NCBI GenBank assembly: GCA_046313675.1
Contig: JBKBXU010000002.1
Span: 1-36,270, forward strand
Direction of reading: 5' to 3'
From: JBKBXU01 sp046313675
Lineage (GTDB): Bacteria > Bacteroidota > Bacteroidia > Cytophagales > Cytophagaceae
DNA length: 36,270 nucleotides
Part shown: piece by piece, positions 14,502-23,488 of the stretch
How positions within the stretch are numbered: position 1 is the first letter of the stretch
How the letters are laid out: each line of letters opens with the position of its first letter
Translations under genes and position numbers: made by a program
The notes under the pieces: generated by a model
Told to the model about the DNA's origin: nothing
The model's input: the letters and a program-made list of their open reading frames with translations, nothing else
Database searches by the model: none

Positions 14502-17500
14502 TTATTTTTTTACCACTTTGCCAGTACCTATTAACCCATGAGAAGATTCAAGCTTGTACAGATACATTCCTTCATAAAGATTTTCAATGTTAATTGTGGA
14601 TGAGCTGCCGATAAAATCGATCTTTAGCATTTCTTCTCCACTTAAATTGAATACTCTGAAAAGGTAGGAATCATGTTTATCCGTTTGTACATTTATTAAT
14701 CCGCTTGTTGGATTAGGAGAAACAGAAACAGAAAGGTTGTTCTTTTTGACTGAGGAGATTATTTCTCCTTCCTCTACCAGGCCTTGTCTACTGAAATCTT
14801 CTTCCTTAAAATCATAAATCGTATGATGATAGGTATTGGTAATAATAGGACTGTTGAAATCAAAATATATACCAGCATCATTATTTATTACAGTTCCGAT
14901 TGGCAGGTCATGCAGAGGACTGATTGAGAACTTTATAAAGCCGTTACTTGCAGGCTCATTTGTGGTGCTGTCAGGCAGCAGGATGTTGTTAAATGTAAAA
15001 ATTAGTGCCGGACGCTCTTTACCTGTAACTTCTAATACATAATTATGGCTGCTGATTCCGGGTATGAAAGTAGCAATGTCGAGCTTTGAATCAAGAGTAT
15101 CTACAATCACTACTGTGAAAGCAGTATCGGTGCCTGTATTCTGGAAACGGATGGTATAATCAATATTTTCTTCGTTTCGAATATAGTTCTCTGCCGAAAT
15201 ACCTTTTGGAAGAGCAAGTTTGTCATTTGGATCATAGCTGTCAATAATAGGAAGGCAGCTTTCAGCAACCTCAGAGTCCGCATTATCTAATGGAGCAGTT
15301 GCAACAAAAGAGGCTAATGTATTCTCTGCTGTACCTAATGTACCACATCTTTCAACAGTGGACCTAGGGCGACTTTTTCCCGGATGCTCAGGATGCTGGT
15401 CAGCTTCCAGTCTCACCGTTTTACCTCCCGAATTAACTGTAACCTCAAAACTTTCACCACTATTTAATTTAAATGGGTTTTGATATATTAAAGTATCATT
15501 TATGTATACTCTGTATTCAGAATCAAAATTCATATGACCACTACCTGAATTGATGATGGTAAATACCACCTGATTATTTTTGCAGGTACCTGTAACCTTC
15601 ATGCTTGATCTGTCCCATACGGTGCTTTCCGATACACAATCATTTTTAGGAGTAATGGTAGCTTTGGTGCACTGCGTCATTCCTCTTATACCTTCATTCC
15701 AGCAGACTACTGAATCTACGATATTAATTTTTCCTTTCTGATCGGCATTTAAAGTATTCAAATCATAATATAAAATATTCCCTTCCCTGCGGGTCCAGGT
15801 TGGGGTACTGCTGATAGGAATTACATATTCAGGAAATTCTACCTTTACCTGGACATTATTTGCGGCTTTAAGGCCTTCATTTGCATAGGTAACATAGGTG
15901 TTGTTTCTGAAGCAGCGTCTTCTCCTGTTGCTTTGGATATTAACAGAAAGCATTGCACAGTTTTTTATTTCATTTACAAAATCATGGCAGCAAATATCCA
16001 TATCGGCACCTGTTAAACTAACCTGATGTGAATTTGCCGGACAAATCGGAGAAATAAATTGGCCTTTTAACGGATTTAAAAGTTGTTGAACCTGAAGAGA
16101 TTTATTCCCTGAATCAACTTTTAAAATGTAATCACCTTCATTGTTTGATGAGGCATAATATGGCCCCGGCTCAGCTTTCACAATAAATGCCGGTAAATTT
16201 CTTGGTGTACTACTCCTTTGGCAGGTGTTATTTGCTATGATTTTGCCTCTGATAAGATTGTACTTACTTGGCTCTCCAAACAGCTTTACGATTCCATTAT
16301 ATCCAATTCCATTATAATTAATTGGAGCATCGCTTGCTAAAAAAATTCCATCATTTGAAATACAAATCGCATTTACTTGGGAAATATTGGGAAAATCAAA
16401 GCTCACATCATAAGATCCGTCAGAGTTTAGTCTGGCAATATTTTTTGCTGGGAATCCATTATAACTTGTAAATACTCCTCCTATAAGAATTTTGCCATCT
16501 TCTTGCAGTTCCAAACTTCTTAAGCCAAGATTTTGACCTTCAAGGCCTGACCCTGTATTGAAATTCTCATCTATTGAGCCATCTGGATTTAACCTGACGA
16601 GCCTGTTTTGATTTGTCTGATTATAAGTAGTAAAACTACCTGCCACTAATATCTTGCCATCAGGTTGAATTTGAATTCTGTTTACTCTGTTGTTAAAACC
16701 TGTGCCCGGATTAAAATTTTCATCAACGGAACCATCGGAATTTAATCTGACTATACGATTTCTTTCAAAACCATTGAAATCTGTAAAATCTCCGCCTAAA
16801 ATAATTTTATCATTATCTTGGATGGCCACTGTAAAAATCCTGTTATTGGCTCCTAAGCCTGAGAGAAATGATTGGTCTATGGTCCCATCGGGGTCTAAGC
16901 GTACAACATAATTATGATCCGTATTATTCAATGAGGTAAACAATCCGCCAGCTATTATTTTTCCATCACTTTGAATATCTATGCTTTCAACCATGGAATT
17001 GCCATTTAAAATATTAAAAGTATTATCCACTGAGCCATCTTCATTGATCTTCATTAGTCTGGTTAGGGTATTGAGGAATATACCTCCACCCAAAAGAATT
17101 TTTCCATTCTCTAAGACTTTCATACAGTAGGGGCCACCACTGGTATTGGAAAAGGTTCTTTTAAAGGTCCTGTCTATAGTGCCGTCAGAATTTAAGCGTG
17201 CCAGCTTAGGGATTCGTTCATTTCCGATATGATTGAACCTTCCTGCAATAAGAATCTTGCCATCCGTATGTTTCGAAATTGCCGCGATTTGACCCTCAGG
17301 CCCCGGGGAAAAATTAAATTGAGCATCAGCCTTTCCCTTTATATTAATTTTAATTAAATGGTTATTTGATGAATGCCTGAAATGACCACCAATAAGAAAG
17401 TTTTCGTTATTCAATATGGTGATGCACTCAAGCCAGATTGAGGAATTAAATTCGAAATCACTAATAATATTTCCATCCTTATTTAATAAACAGAGGCTAG

Positions 17501-18413
17501 TTCTATATTTTTGGTCTTCAAATTCATGTTCCAGAAAACCTCCAAAAATTATTTTACCATCATCAAAAATGTTTAATTTTCTGATCCCACCATTTAGCAA
17601 TCGATGCTCATTGAAGGTAATATCTCGGGTTCCATCTGAATTCAGCCTTATTAGTGCTCCGGTGCTTAAGCCGTCCCATCCTCCAACTAAGGTCTTTCCA
17701 TCAGCAAGGATTTTTATATCATCTATAGCATAAAAGCCTTCAGGCTCAGTATATGAGTGATCAATAGTTCCATTGGCGTTAAGCTGAATAAGGCTGCTGC
17801 TGGCGACCAATAAAATTTTTCCATCGGCTTTTTCAGCCATTGTTTTTATTGAAGCCATCGCGAATGGAGATGTGAAATTTTGATCCAGGGTTCCGTCCTG
17901 ATTAATTCTGGCAATAAAGTTCCGTCTGGTACCATTAAAGTGATTAAATCGTCCGGAAATAATAAATTGGCTAGTGCCATATAAAATGATATTATGGATT
18001 ATGTCATTTGCTCCGGTGGAGGGATTAAATGTATTATCTAATGATCCATCCGGATTCAGTCTCGCTATTCTCCCTCTGGTGGTGCCATCGTAAGAGGTGA
18101 AATTTCCTACAATCATCAATTTGTTATCCGGAAGCAGTAGAATGGAGGTTATTTCATTATCTGCGCCTGTGCCCGATTTAAAAGTGTTATCTAAAGATCC
18201 ATCAGAGTTTAATCTAACCAAATAACCAACTTTTTTTGATCTGTAATGGGAGAACTTGCCGGCTACTACTATTTTCCCGTCCTCTTGTATGATGGTGGAT
18301 AAAACACTTTGCCCAAATGTACTAAGGGTATTAAATGTGGTGTCGGGTTTTCCCGGTTGAGCAAAGAGATTAAGAGAAGATAAAACAATGAATATTAGTA
18401 AAAAATGCTTCAT
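14502..18413 (-). CDS. Delta-60 repeat protein with T9SS sorting domain
   Basis: 1303 residues; signal peptide MKHFLLIFIVLSSLNLFA with Gln19 at +1. Residues about 25-720 hold 13 visible delta-60 units of 50-56 residues, each pairing DGKIxxxGxF with ARLNxDGSxDxxF; the array probably folds as a beta-propeller-like structure. A Cys-rich region follows (about 730-1050), then a DUF11/DUF7619-type domain after SYDPNDKLALPKG, and a type A sorting domain (VSPNPTSGLINVQ ... EGMYLYKLE ... GKVVKK). It is therefore secreted across the outer membrane by T9SS and probably anchored on the surface. The gene sits between two copies of the lamin-tail/asd junction, which suggests it inserted there. Role unknown; adhesion or matrix binding is plausible. 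Confidence 0.88.
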   Translation of the reverse strand: MKHFLLIFIVLSSLNLFAQPGKPDTTFNTLSTFGQSVLSTIIQEDGKIVVAGKFSHYRSKKVGYLVRLNSDGSLDNTFKSGTGADNEITSILLLPDNKLMIVGNFTSYDGTTRGRIARLNPDGSLDNTFNPSTGANDIIHNIILYGTSQFIISGRFNHFNGTRRNFIARINQDGTLDQNFTSPFAMASIKTMAEKADGKILLVASSSLIQLNANGTIDHSYTEPEGFYAIDDIKILADGKTLVGGWDGLSTGALIRLNSDGTRDITFNEHRLLNGGIRKLNIFDDGKIIFGGFLEHEFEDQKYRTSLCLLNKDGNIISDFEFNSSIWLECITILNNENFLIGGHFRHSSNNHLIKINIKGKADAQFNFSPGPEGQIAAISKHTDGKILIAGRFNHIGNERIPKLARLNSDGTIDRTFKRTFSNTSGGPYCMKVLENGKILLGGGIFLNTLTRLMKINEDGSVDNTFNILNGNSMVESIDIQSDGKIIAGGLFTSLNNTDHNYVVRLDPDGTIDQSFLSGLGANNRIFTVAIQDNDKIILGGDFTDFNGFERNRIVRLNSDGSVDENFNPGTGFNNRVNRIQIQPDGKILVAGSFTTYNQTNQNRLVRLNPDGSIDENFNTGSGLEGQNLGLRSLELQEDGKILIGGVFTSYNGFPAKNIARLNSDGSYDVSFDFPNISQVNAICISNDGIFLASDAPINYNGIGYNGIVKLFGEPSKYNLIRGKIIANNTCQRSSTPRNLPAFIVKAEPGPYYASSNNEGDYILKVDSGNKSLQVQQLLNPLKGQFISPICPANSHQVSLTGADMDICCHDFVNEIKNCAMLSVNIQSNRRRRCFRNNTYVTYANEGLKAANNVQVKVEFPEYVIPISSTPTWTRREGNILYYDLNTLNADQKGKINIVDSVVCWNEGIRGMTQCTKATITPKNDCVSESTVWDRSSMKVTGTCKNNQVVFTIINSGSGHMNFDSEYRVYINDTLIYQNPFKLNSGESFEVTVNSGGKTVRLEADQHPEHPGKSRPRSTVERCGTLGTAENTLASFVATAPLDNADSEVAESCLPIIDSYDPNDKLALPKGISAENYIRNEENIDYTIRFQNTGTDTAFTVVIVDTLDSKLDIATFIPGISSHNYVLEVTGKERPALIFTFNNILLPDSTTNEPASNGFIKFSISPLHDLPIGTVINNDAGIYFDFNSPIITNTYHHTIYDFKEEDFSRQGLVEEGEIISSVKKNNLSVSVSPNPTSGLINVQTDKHDSYLFRVFNLSGEEMLKIDFIGSSSTINIENLYEGMYLYKLESSHGLIGTGKVVKK

Positions 18414-18527
18414 GAAATTAATTTGATGGGTATGGTATATATACGGGTATTTCTTATAAAAGTAACCCTTAGAGAGATAATCTTTAAGTAGGAACCAATA
18501 GATCTGTTATGGACTTGATTTTTTCAC

Positions 18528-18584
18528 TTAAGTTCTTGAACAGGCAAAAAAAGTAGGCACTAAAAGCTGGATGAAAGCTTTCAT
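18528..18584 (-). pseudogene. Remnant of the lamin-tail gene 5' end
   Basis: An ATG at 18584 encodes MKAFIQLLVPTFFACSRT and then a stop. The intact lamin-tail protein begins MKAFHLFILTTFLSFKLS, so start, length of hydrophobic stretch and TF position agree. The DNA around the start codon is identical to that of the intact gene (19 bases). I read it as the decayed signal-peptide end of a second lamin-tail copy. Confidence 0.5.
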
Positions 18585-18721
18585 ATTTAATTTTTTGTTA
18601 AATATTCTTTACTTTGCAAACTAATTCCTGGTTCAATAAATAAAAATAAGATGAAAATAGCAATTGTAGGTGCTACCGGATTGGTAGGCAGTGAGTTATT
18701 AAAGGTTCTAGAGGAAAGAAA
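18574..18721. repeat. Right copy of the duplicated junction sequence
   Basis: Partner of 14250-14395 in the same orientation. It contains the lamin-tail start remnant, the spacer that serves as the asd leader, and the first 23 or so codons of intact asd. See the left copy for the shared blocks. Confidence 0.75.
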
Positions 18722-19640
18722 TTTCCCTGTTACGGAGTTGATTCCCGTTGCTTCTGAAAAATCAGTTGGTAAGATTGTAAAATTTAAGGGTAAGGACTAT
18801 AAGGTTGTGGGAATGGAAACTGCCATTGCTATGAAGCCTTCTGTGGCCATATTTTCTGCCGGTGGGGGCACGTCTCTGGAGTGGGCTCCGAAATTTGCTG
18901 AGGCCGGAATTACAGTAGTGGATAATTCTTCAGCATGGAGAATGGATCCGACTAAGAAATTGGTAGTGCCTGAAATTAATGCCAATGTACTTACAAAAGA
19001 GGATAAAATTATTGCCAATCCTAATTGTTCTACTATACAAATGGTGGTTGTATTAAGCCCTTTACATAAGAAATATAAGGTAAAGAGGGTGGTTGTTTCT
19101 ACCTATCAGTCTGTGACAGGTACAGGTAAGAATGCCGTAGATCAGTTGATGAATGAGCGCAAGGGCGTTGAAGGATCTATGGCTTACCCATACAAAATTG
19201 ATTTGAATGTTATTCCTCACATCGACGTCTTTCTGGACAATGGTTATACCAAGGAAGAGATGAAAATGATCAAGGAAACCAATAAGATCATGGGAGATGA
19301 CTCAATCAAGGTAACTGCTACAACGGTTCGTATCCCTGTTGTTGGCGGGCATTCAGAGTCTGTCAATGTTGAGTTTGAAAAAGATTTTGATCTGGCAGAA
19401 GTCCGGAAGATTCTTTCAGAATCTGAAGGTGTTGTTGTACAGGATGATGTCAAGAACCTGGTTTACCCTATGCCTTTAAATGCACATCAAAGAGATGAAG
19501 TGTTTGTTGGTCGTTTAAGAAGGGATGAAAGCTTGGATAAGTGTTTAAATATGTGGGTTGTTGCTGATAACTTACGTAAAGGGGCTGCAACCAATGCAGT
19601 TCAGATAGTGGAATATTTATCTAAGAATAACCTGGTTTAA
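18651..19640 (+). CDS. asd: Aspartate-semialdehyde dehydrogenase
   Basis: 329 residues. The NADP-binding loop VGATGLVGSELL is at 6-17. The catalytic Cys is 126 (ANPNCSTIQMVV), and the substrate-binding GGHSESVNVEFEKDF holds the active-site His. The C-terminal DNLRKGAATNAVQI helix is characteristic. The enzyme reduces aspartyl phosphate to aspartate semialdehyde, the branch point to lysine/diaminopimelate, threonine and methionine. It is monocistronic, bounded by the junction repeat upstream and a convergent terminator downstream (19662-19694). The gene is intact; its 5' end and leader occur a second time, decayed, 4.3 kb upstream. Confidence 0.96.
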   Translation: MKIAIVGATGLVGSELLKVLEERNFPVTELIPVASEKSVGKIVKFKGKDYKVVGMETAIAMKPSVAIFSAGGGTSLEWAPKFAEAGITVVDNSSAWRMDPTKKLVVPEINANVLTKEDKIIANPNCSTIQMVVVLSPLHKKYKVKRVVVSTYQSVTGTGKNAVDQLMNERKGVEGSMAYPYKIDLNVIPHIDVFLDNGYTKEEMKMIKETNKIMGDDSIKVTATTVRIPVVGGHSESVNVEFEKDFDLAEVRKILSESEGVVVQDDVKNLVYPMPLNAHQRDEVFVGRLRRDESLDKCLNMWVVADNLRKGAATNAVQIVEYLSKNNLV

Positions 19641-19661
19641 TCCGGGTCTGGTATAAAACTT

Positions 19662-19694
19662 AAAGGGTTGTAAATTATACATTTGCAACCCTTT
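19662..19694. terminator. Hairpin between convergent asd and ROK kinase genes
   Basis: AAAGGGTTG (19662-19670) pairs with CAACCCTTT (19686-19694); the stem continues through AAAT/ATTT around a 5-base loop. The right part lies inside the last codons and stop of the ROK gene (stop at 19675-19677). The flanking T-runs are short, so termination may be moderate. Confidence 0.6.
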
Positions 19695-20580
19695 GCTCTT
19701 TTCCGATCAAAGCCGCTCCTATAACTCCGGCAGAGTCTCCCAGGATATTTTTAACAATTTTGGTTCTGCATTCATCATTAAAAATGTATTTTTTTACCTC
19801 TTCAATACCCAGCGTATAAAGTTCATCAACATTAGATACACCACCACCCAAAACTACTACGTCAGGATCAAGGATATTAATTAAGTTTGATAGAGCAATC
19901 CCAAAACGAAAGAAAAAATCTTTCATTAGCGCCTCAGCATTTTTATCTCCGGCCCGGTAATCGACAAGAATTTCAGGTAACTTTTTTTTAGTCTTAAATT
20001 CTGCTAAATAACGCCTTTCCAGGCCACCTCCTGATATGAAGGTTTCAACACATCCCTTCTTTTGGCAATAGCATACTGGCCCTTGTGGATCTATTGACAT
20101 ATGGCCCCATTCACCTGCAATATTTTGTATGCCGGTTTGGAGCTCCTGGTTAACAACGATTCCTCCTCCGCAACCGGTACCCATTATAACTCCAAATACG
20201 GTTTTACAGCCTTCTCCTGCTCCCATAATGGCTTCCGCTAAGGCAAAACAATTTGCATCATTTTCAAATGCAATATCTTTTTTCAGAAGGTTTTCAAGAT
20301 CTGTGGCGAAGGGTTTTCCATTCATACACAAGGTATTTGAATTTTTCAAAAGCCCTGTCTTTAAAGAAATAGAACCAGGAGTCCCAAGGCCAAGTGTGTG
20401 TTGAGATCCGTTGGTTAGGCATTTCAGGTCTTCATACAAAAATTGTATTCGAGCAAGAATGTGAGCGTAGCCTTTTTCCTGTTCGGTGGCTATTCGTTTT
20501 CTTTCTATTTCCTCATTATTTGGACCTAAGAGTATACCTTCGATTTTGGATCCTCCCAGATCAATTCCTATTTTATACAT
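19675..20580 (-). CDS. ROK family sugar kinase
   Basis: 301 residues from the ATG at 20580. A longer frame from a TTG at 20628 would be translated through a terminator hairpin, so I reject it. The ATP loop is YKIGIDLGGSKIEG (2-15); the sugar-binding part has ENDANCFALAEA with the catalytic Asp, GTGCGGGIV and GEWGHMSID. The zinc knot HMSID...CYCQKKGCVETF of the ROK signature is present, followed by LDPDVVVLGGGVSN. The substrate is probably glucose, fructose or N-acetylglucosamine; sequence alone does not decide. The start codon directly follows the U-tract of the infB-side terminator, with no room for a ribosome site, so its expression may be leaderless or depend on readthrough. Confidence 0.88.
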   Translation of the reverse strand: MYKIGIDLGGSKIEGILLGPNNEEIERKRIATEQEKGYAHILARIQFLYEDLKCLTNGSQHTLGLGTPGSISLKTGLLKNSNTLCMNGKPFATDLENLLKKDIAFENDANCFALAEAIMGAGEGCKTVFGVIMGTGCGGGIVVNQELQTGIQNIAGEWGHMSIDPQGPVCYCQKKGCVETFISGGGLERRYLAEFKTKKKLPEILVDYRAGDKNAEALMKDFFFRFGIALSNLINILDPDVVVLGGGVSNVDELYTLGIEEVKKYIFNDECRTKIVKNILGDSAGVIGAALIGKEQRVANV

Positions 20581-20617
20581 AAAAAAAAGACTATACCCGA
20601 AGTTATAGTCTTTTTTT
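20581..20617. terminator. Intrinsic terminator after infB, abutting the ROK start
   Basis: GACTATA (20589-20595), loop of 8, TATAGTC (20604-20610), with A8 (20581-20588) on the left and T7 on the right. For the rimP-nusA-infB transcript (minus strand) the U8 tract ends exactly at the base before the ROK ATG. Confidence 0.85.
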
Positions 20618-20671
20618 ATGTACACCAAGGAAAATCTTGGACTTATTGAAAATATTTTATCTAAATATCGA

Positions 20672-23446
20672 TTAAAGTGTTCTTTTTGTCTCTCTTATTT
20701 CAAAGGCTTCTATTACGTCACCTTCCTGAATATCATTATATCCTTTCAGACTTAAGCCACACTCATAATTGTGCCTGACTTCAGATACATCGTCTTTAAA
20801 TCTCTTTAATGCATCGATGTTCCCTGTATGTACAACAATACCATCACGTACAAGTCTGACACTGCTGTTACGCTTAATAGTGCCTTCTGTGACATAACAA
20901 CCTGCAACAGTACCGACTTTTGTTATCTTAAATACTTCTCTTACCTCAGCAGAACCTAGAATAAATTCTTCTTCTTTAGGGGCAAGCATACCTTCAATAG
21001 CATCTTTTACTTCATTGATAGCATCATAGATGATAGAATATAATCTAACTTCAATTTGCTCCTGTTCAGCAAGTTTTCTGGCAGTTTTTGCCGGTCTTAC
21101 CTGGAATCCGACAATGATAGCATCTGAAGCAGAGGCCAAAAGTACATCGGATTCAGAAATTGCACCAACCGCTTTATGAATTATATTTACCTGAACTTCT
21201 TCATTTGATAGTTTCAGCAATGAATCCGAAAGGGCTTCAATAGAACCATCCACATCACCTTTAACAATAATGTTCAATTCTTTAAAGGTTCCAATTGCCA
21301 ATCGTCTGCCGATTTCATCAAGGGTAATATGCTTCTTGGTCCGAATGCTTTGTTCCCTGAGTAATTGTTCTCTTTTTGTTGCAATGTCTCTGGCCTCACG
21401 GTCAGTATCCATAACAGTAATTTTATCACCTGCTTGTGGCGCACCGTTCAGTCCTAAAACCTGTACAGGTGTAGCCGGGCCGGCTTCATTTATTTTATGG
21501 CCTCTGTGATCTGTCATGGCTTTTACCTTGCCATAGTGTGCGCCAGCCAAAAGAACGTCACCAATTTTTAAATTTCCGGTTTGAACCATGATAGTGGCAA
21601 GGTATCCTCTACCTTTATCCAGCGAGGCTTCAATTACGGTACCTACGGCTTTTTTATTAGGATTGGCCTTAAGTTCCATTAACTCAGCTTCCAAAAGAAC
21701 TTTTTCAAGCAAGCTAGGGATTCCGGCTCCTGTTTTGGCAGAAATGCTTTCGCACTGATACTTTCCACCCCAGTCCTCTACTAATATATTTAATTGAGAA
21801 AGCTCTTCTTTAATTTTGTCCGGGGTTGCACTTGGCTTATCAATTTTATTGATAGCTATAATAATTGGTACACCTGCAACCTGGGCATGGTTTATAGCTT
21901 CTTTTGTCTGAGGCATCACATTATCGTCTGCCGCTACTACGATGATTACTATATCCGTAAGTTTGGCACCACGGGCACGCATCGCAGTAAAGGCTTCGTG
22001 ACCCGGTGTGTCAAGGAAGGTAATAGGTTTCCCGGATTCTGACACTACTTTATAAGCACCAATGTGCTGGGTAATACCTCCAGCTTCACCCTGGGCAACT
22101 TTTGCTTCACGAATGTAATCCAGCAAGGATGTCTTACCGTGGTCAACGTGTCCCATGATGGTAACGATAGGAGCACGATCTTCAAGATCGGCCGGATCTT
22201 CTTCTACAGCATCTCCATCAGAACCGTCTTCTTCTACAGAAGCAAACTCCACATTGTATCCAAATTCGTCAGCAATAACTGTAATTGCCTCCGCATCTAA
22301 TCGTTGGTTTATGGAAACAAACATTCCTAGTCCCATACATGCAGAAATAATTTCATTTACCGATACACCAATAAGTGACGCAAGGTCATTGGCAGAAATG
22401 AATTCATTAACTTTAAGGGTTTTAGCGTCTTCCTGTTCTTGTAATAACCTTTCTTCTTCTGCTTCAGCAATGGCTGAACGTTTTTCCCTTCGGTATTTGG
22501 AACGACTGACATTGCTGGCGCCGCTGCTTTTTCCTCCGCTTAGTTTTGCTAAGGTGGCTTTTATTTTATCTTGAATTTCTTTATCAGAAACCTCTTCTTT
22601 GGCTGCCGGTGCAGGTTTTCCTTTATTTCCCTTATAGCCTCCACCCTGAGCAGCCGCAGGCCTTGGTGCATCTGATTCAGGACCGCCAATACGAACACGT
22701 TTTCTCTTTCTTTTGCTCTTTTTCTTATCCAAAGAGCTATCAGAAGAGGCTACAGGTTTATCTACTTTTTTCTTTTTCTCAGGGAGATCAATTTTTCCAA
22801 GAACGGTTAAGCCTTTAAGTGTGTCGGCTTTGGCTTCATAAACTTCACTCTTTTCTTCAGGAGCTTCTTGTTTTGCAGGAGCTTCTTTCTTAACCTCAGG
22901 AATTTCTTCTTTAGGTTCAGGAGTTTTCTCCTCAGCTTTAGGCGTTTCTTGTACTTTTTCTTCCGCTGCGGGTTTTTGAACCTCTTTTTCTTCTTCTTTT
23001 TCTTCTTTTACAGGAGCCGGCTTTTTCTTTTTCTTGTCAAGATCAATTTTGCCTACAACAGTTATTCCCTGAAGTTTAACCTTTGAAAGATTGGGATCTT
23101 CTTCTTTGGCTTTAGGTTCAGGGGTAGTTTCAGGAGATAAGTTCTTAATAAGAATTTCTTCTTCTTCCTCTTTGGCAGATTTTTCAGGAGAGATCTCACT
23201 CTCACTCTCAATGGTTACATTTTCATTATGTTTTTTACCAATAGTAAGCCCTGAAGCTTCTTTTTTCTCAATAACAGATGATTCAAATTCCTTTAGAAGC
23301 ATGTTGTATTGCTCCATGGTAATTTTGGAATTTGGATTGTTCTCTATTGGAAACCCTTTAGCTGATAAATGATCGGTAATAGTTGATGTACCGACATTCA
23401 GCTTTCGGGCTACCTGGCTTAATCTCATTAATTTTTCTTCTGCCAT
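20672..23446 (-). CDS. infB: Translation initiation factor IF-2
   Basis: 924 residues. The N-terminal IF2_N domain (MRLSQVARKLNVGTSTITDH, 1-50) is followed by a long Lys/Glu/Pro-rich linker (about 70-330), a second IF2_N-like unit near 345-395, then the GTPase: GHVDHGKTS (432-440), DTPGHEAF and NKID. The C-terminal domains end with the C2 region that binds fMet-tRNA. IF-2 places initiator tRNA in the 30S P site and drives subunit joining. The low-complexity linker is usual for Bacteroidota. Last gene of rimP-nusA-infB, 42 bases after nusA, closed by the terminator at 20581-20617. Confidence 0.98.
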   Translation of the reverse strand: MAEEKLMRLSQVARKLNVGTSTITDHLSAKGFPIENNPNSKITMEQYNMLLKEFESSVIEKKEASGLTIGKKHNENVTIESESEISPEKSAKEEEEEILIKNLSPETTPEPKAKEEDPNLSKVKLQGITVVGKIDLDKKKKKPAPVKEEKEEEKEVQKPAAEEKVQETPKAEEKTPEPKEEIPEVKKEAPAKQEAPEEKSEVYEAKADTLKGLTVLGKIDLPEKKKKVDKPVASSDSSLDKKKSKRKRKRVRIGGPESDAPRPAAAQGGGYKGNKGKPAPAAKEEVSDKEIQDKIKATLAKLSGGKSSGASNVSRSKYRREKRSAIAEAEEERLLQEQEDAKTLKVNEFISANDLASLIGVSVNEIISACMGLGMFVSINQRLDAEAITVIADEFGYNVEFASVEEDGSDGDAVEEDPADLEDRAPIVTIMGHVDHGKTSLLDYIREAKVAQGEAGGITQHIGAYKVVSESGKPITFLDTPGHEAFTAMRARGAKLTDIVIIVVAADDNVMPQTKEAINHAQVAGVPIIIAINKIDKPSATPDKIKEELSQLNILVEDWGGKYQCESISAKTGAGIPSLLEKVLLEAELMELKANPNKKAVGTVIEASLDKGRGYLATIMVQTGNLKIGDVLLAGAHYGKVKAMTDHRGHKINEAGPATPVQVLGLNGAPQAGDKITVMDTDREARDIATKREQLLREQSIRTKKHITLDEIGRRLAIGTFKELNIIVKGDVDGSIEALSDSLLKLSNEEVQVNIIHKAVGAISESDVLLASASDAIIVGFQVRPAKTARKLAEQEQIEVRLYSIIYDAINEVKDAIEGMLAPKEEEFILGSAEVREVFKITKVGTVAGCYVTEGTIKRNSSVRLVRDGIVVHTGNIDALKRFKDDVSEVRHNYECGLSLKGYNDIQEGDVIEAFEIRETKRTL

Positions 23447-23488
23447 TCTTTAACTCTTGTATTTTGCTAATTAAAACAAAAATAAATA

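Noticed and set aside
14329..14541. 70-codon plus-strand ORF downstream of the lamin-tail gene start
   Set aside because: Its N-terminal half is the asd remnant in a shifted frame and its end runs antisense into the delta-60 gene; not a gene.
20581..20628. TTG-initiated N-terminal extension of the ROK kinase
   Set aside because: The added codons come from the terminator hairpin, and the ROK ATP loop begins right after the ATG at 20580.
22064..23372. Plus-strand ORFs opposite infB (runs of Ser or Phe)
   Set aside because: They are antisense shadows of the Lys/Glu-rich linker and GTPase domain of infB.
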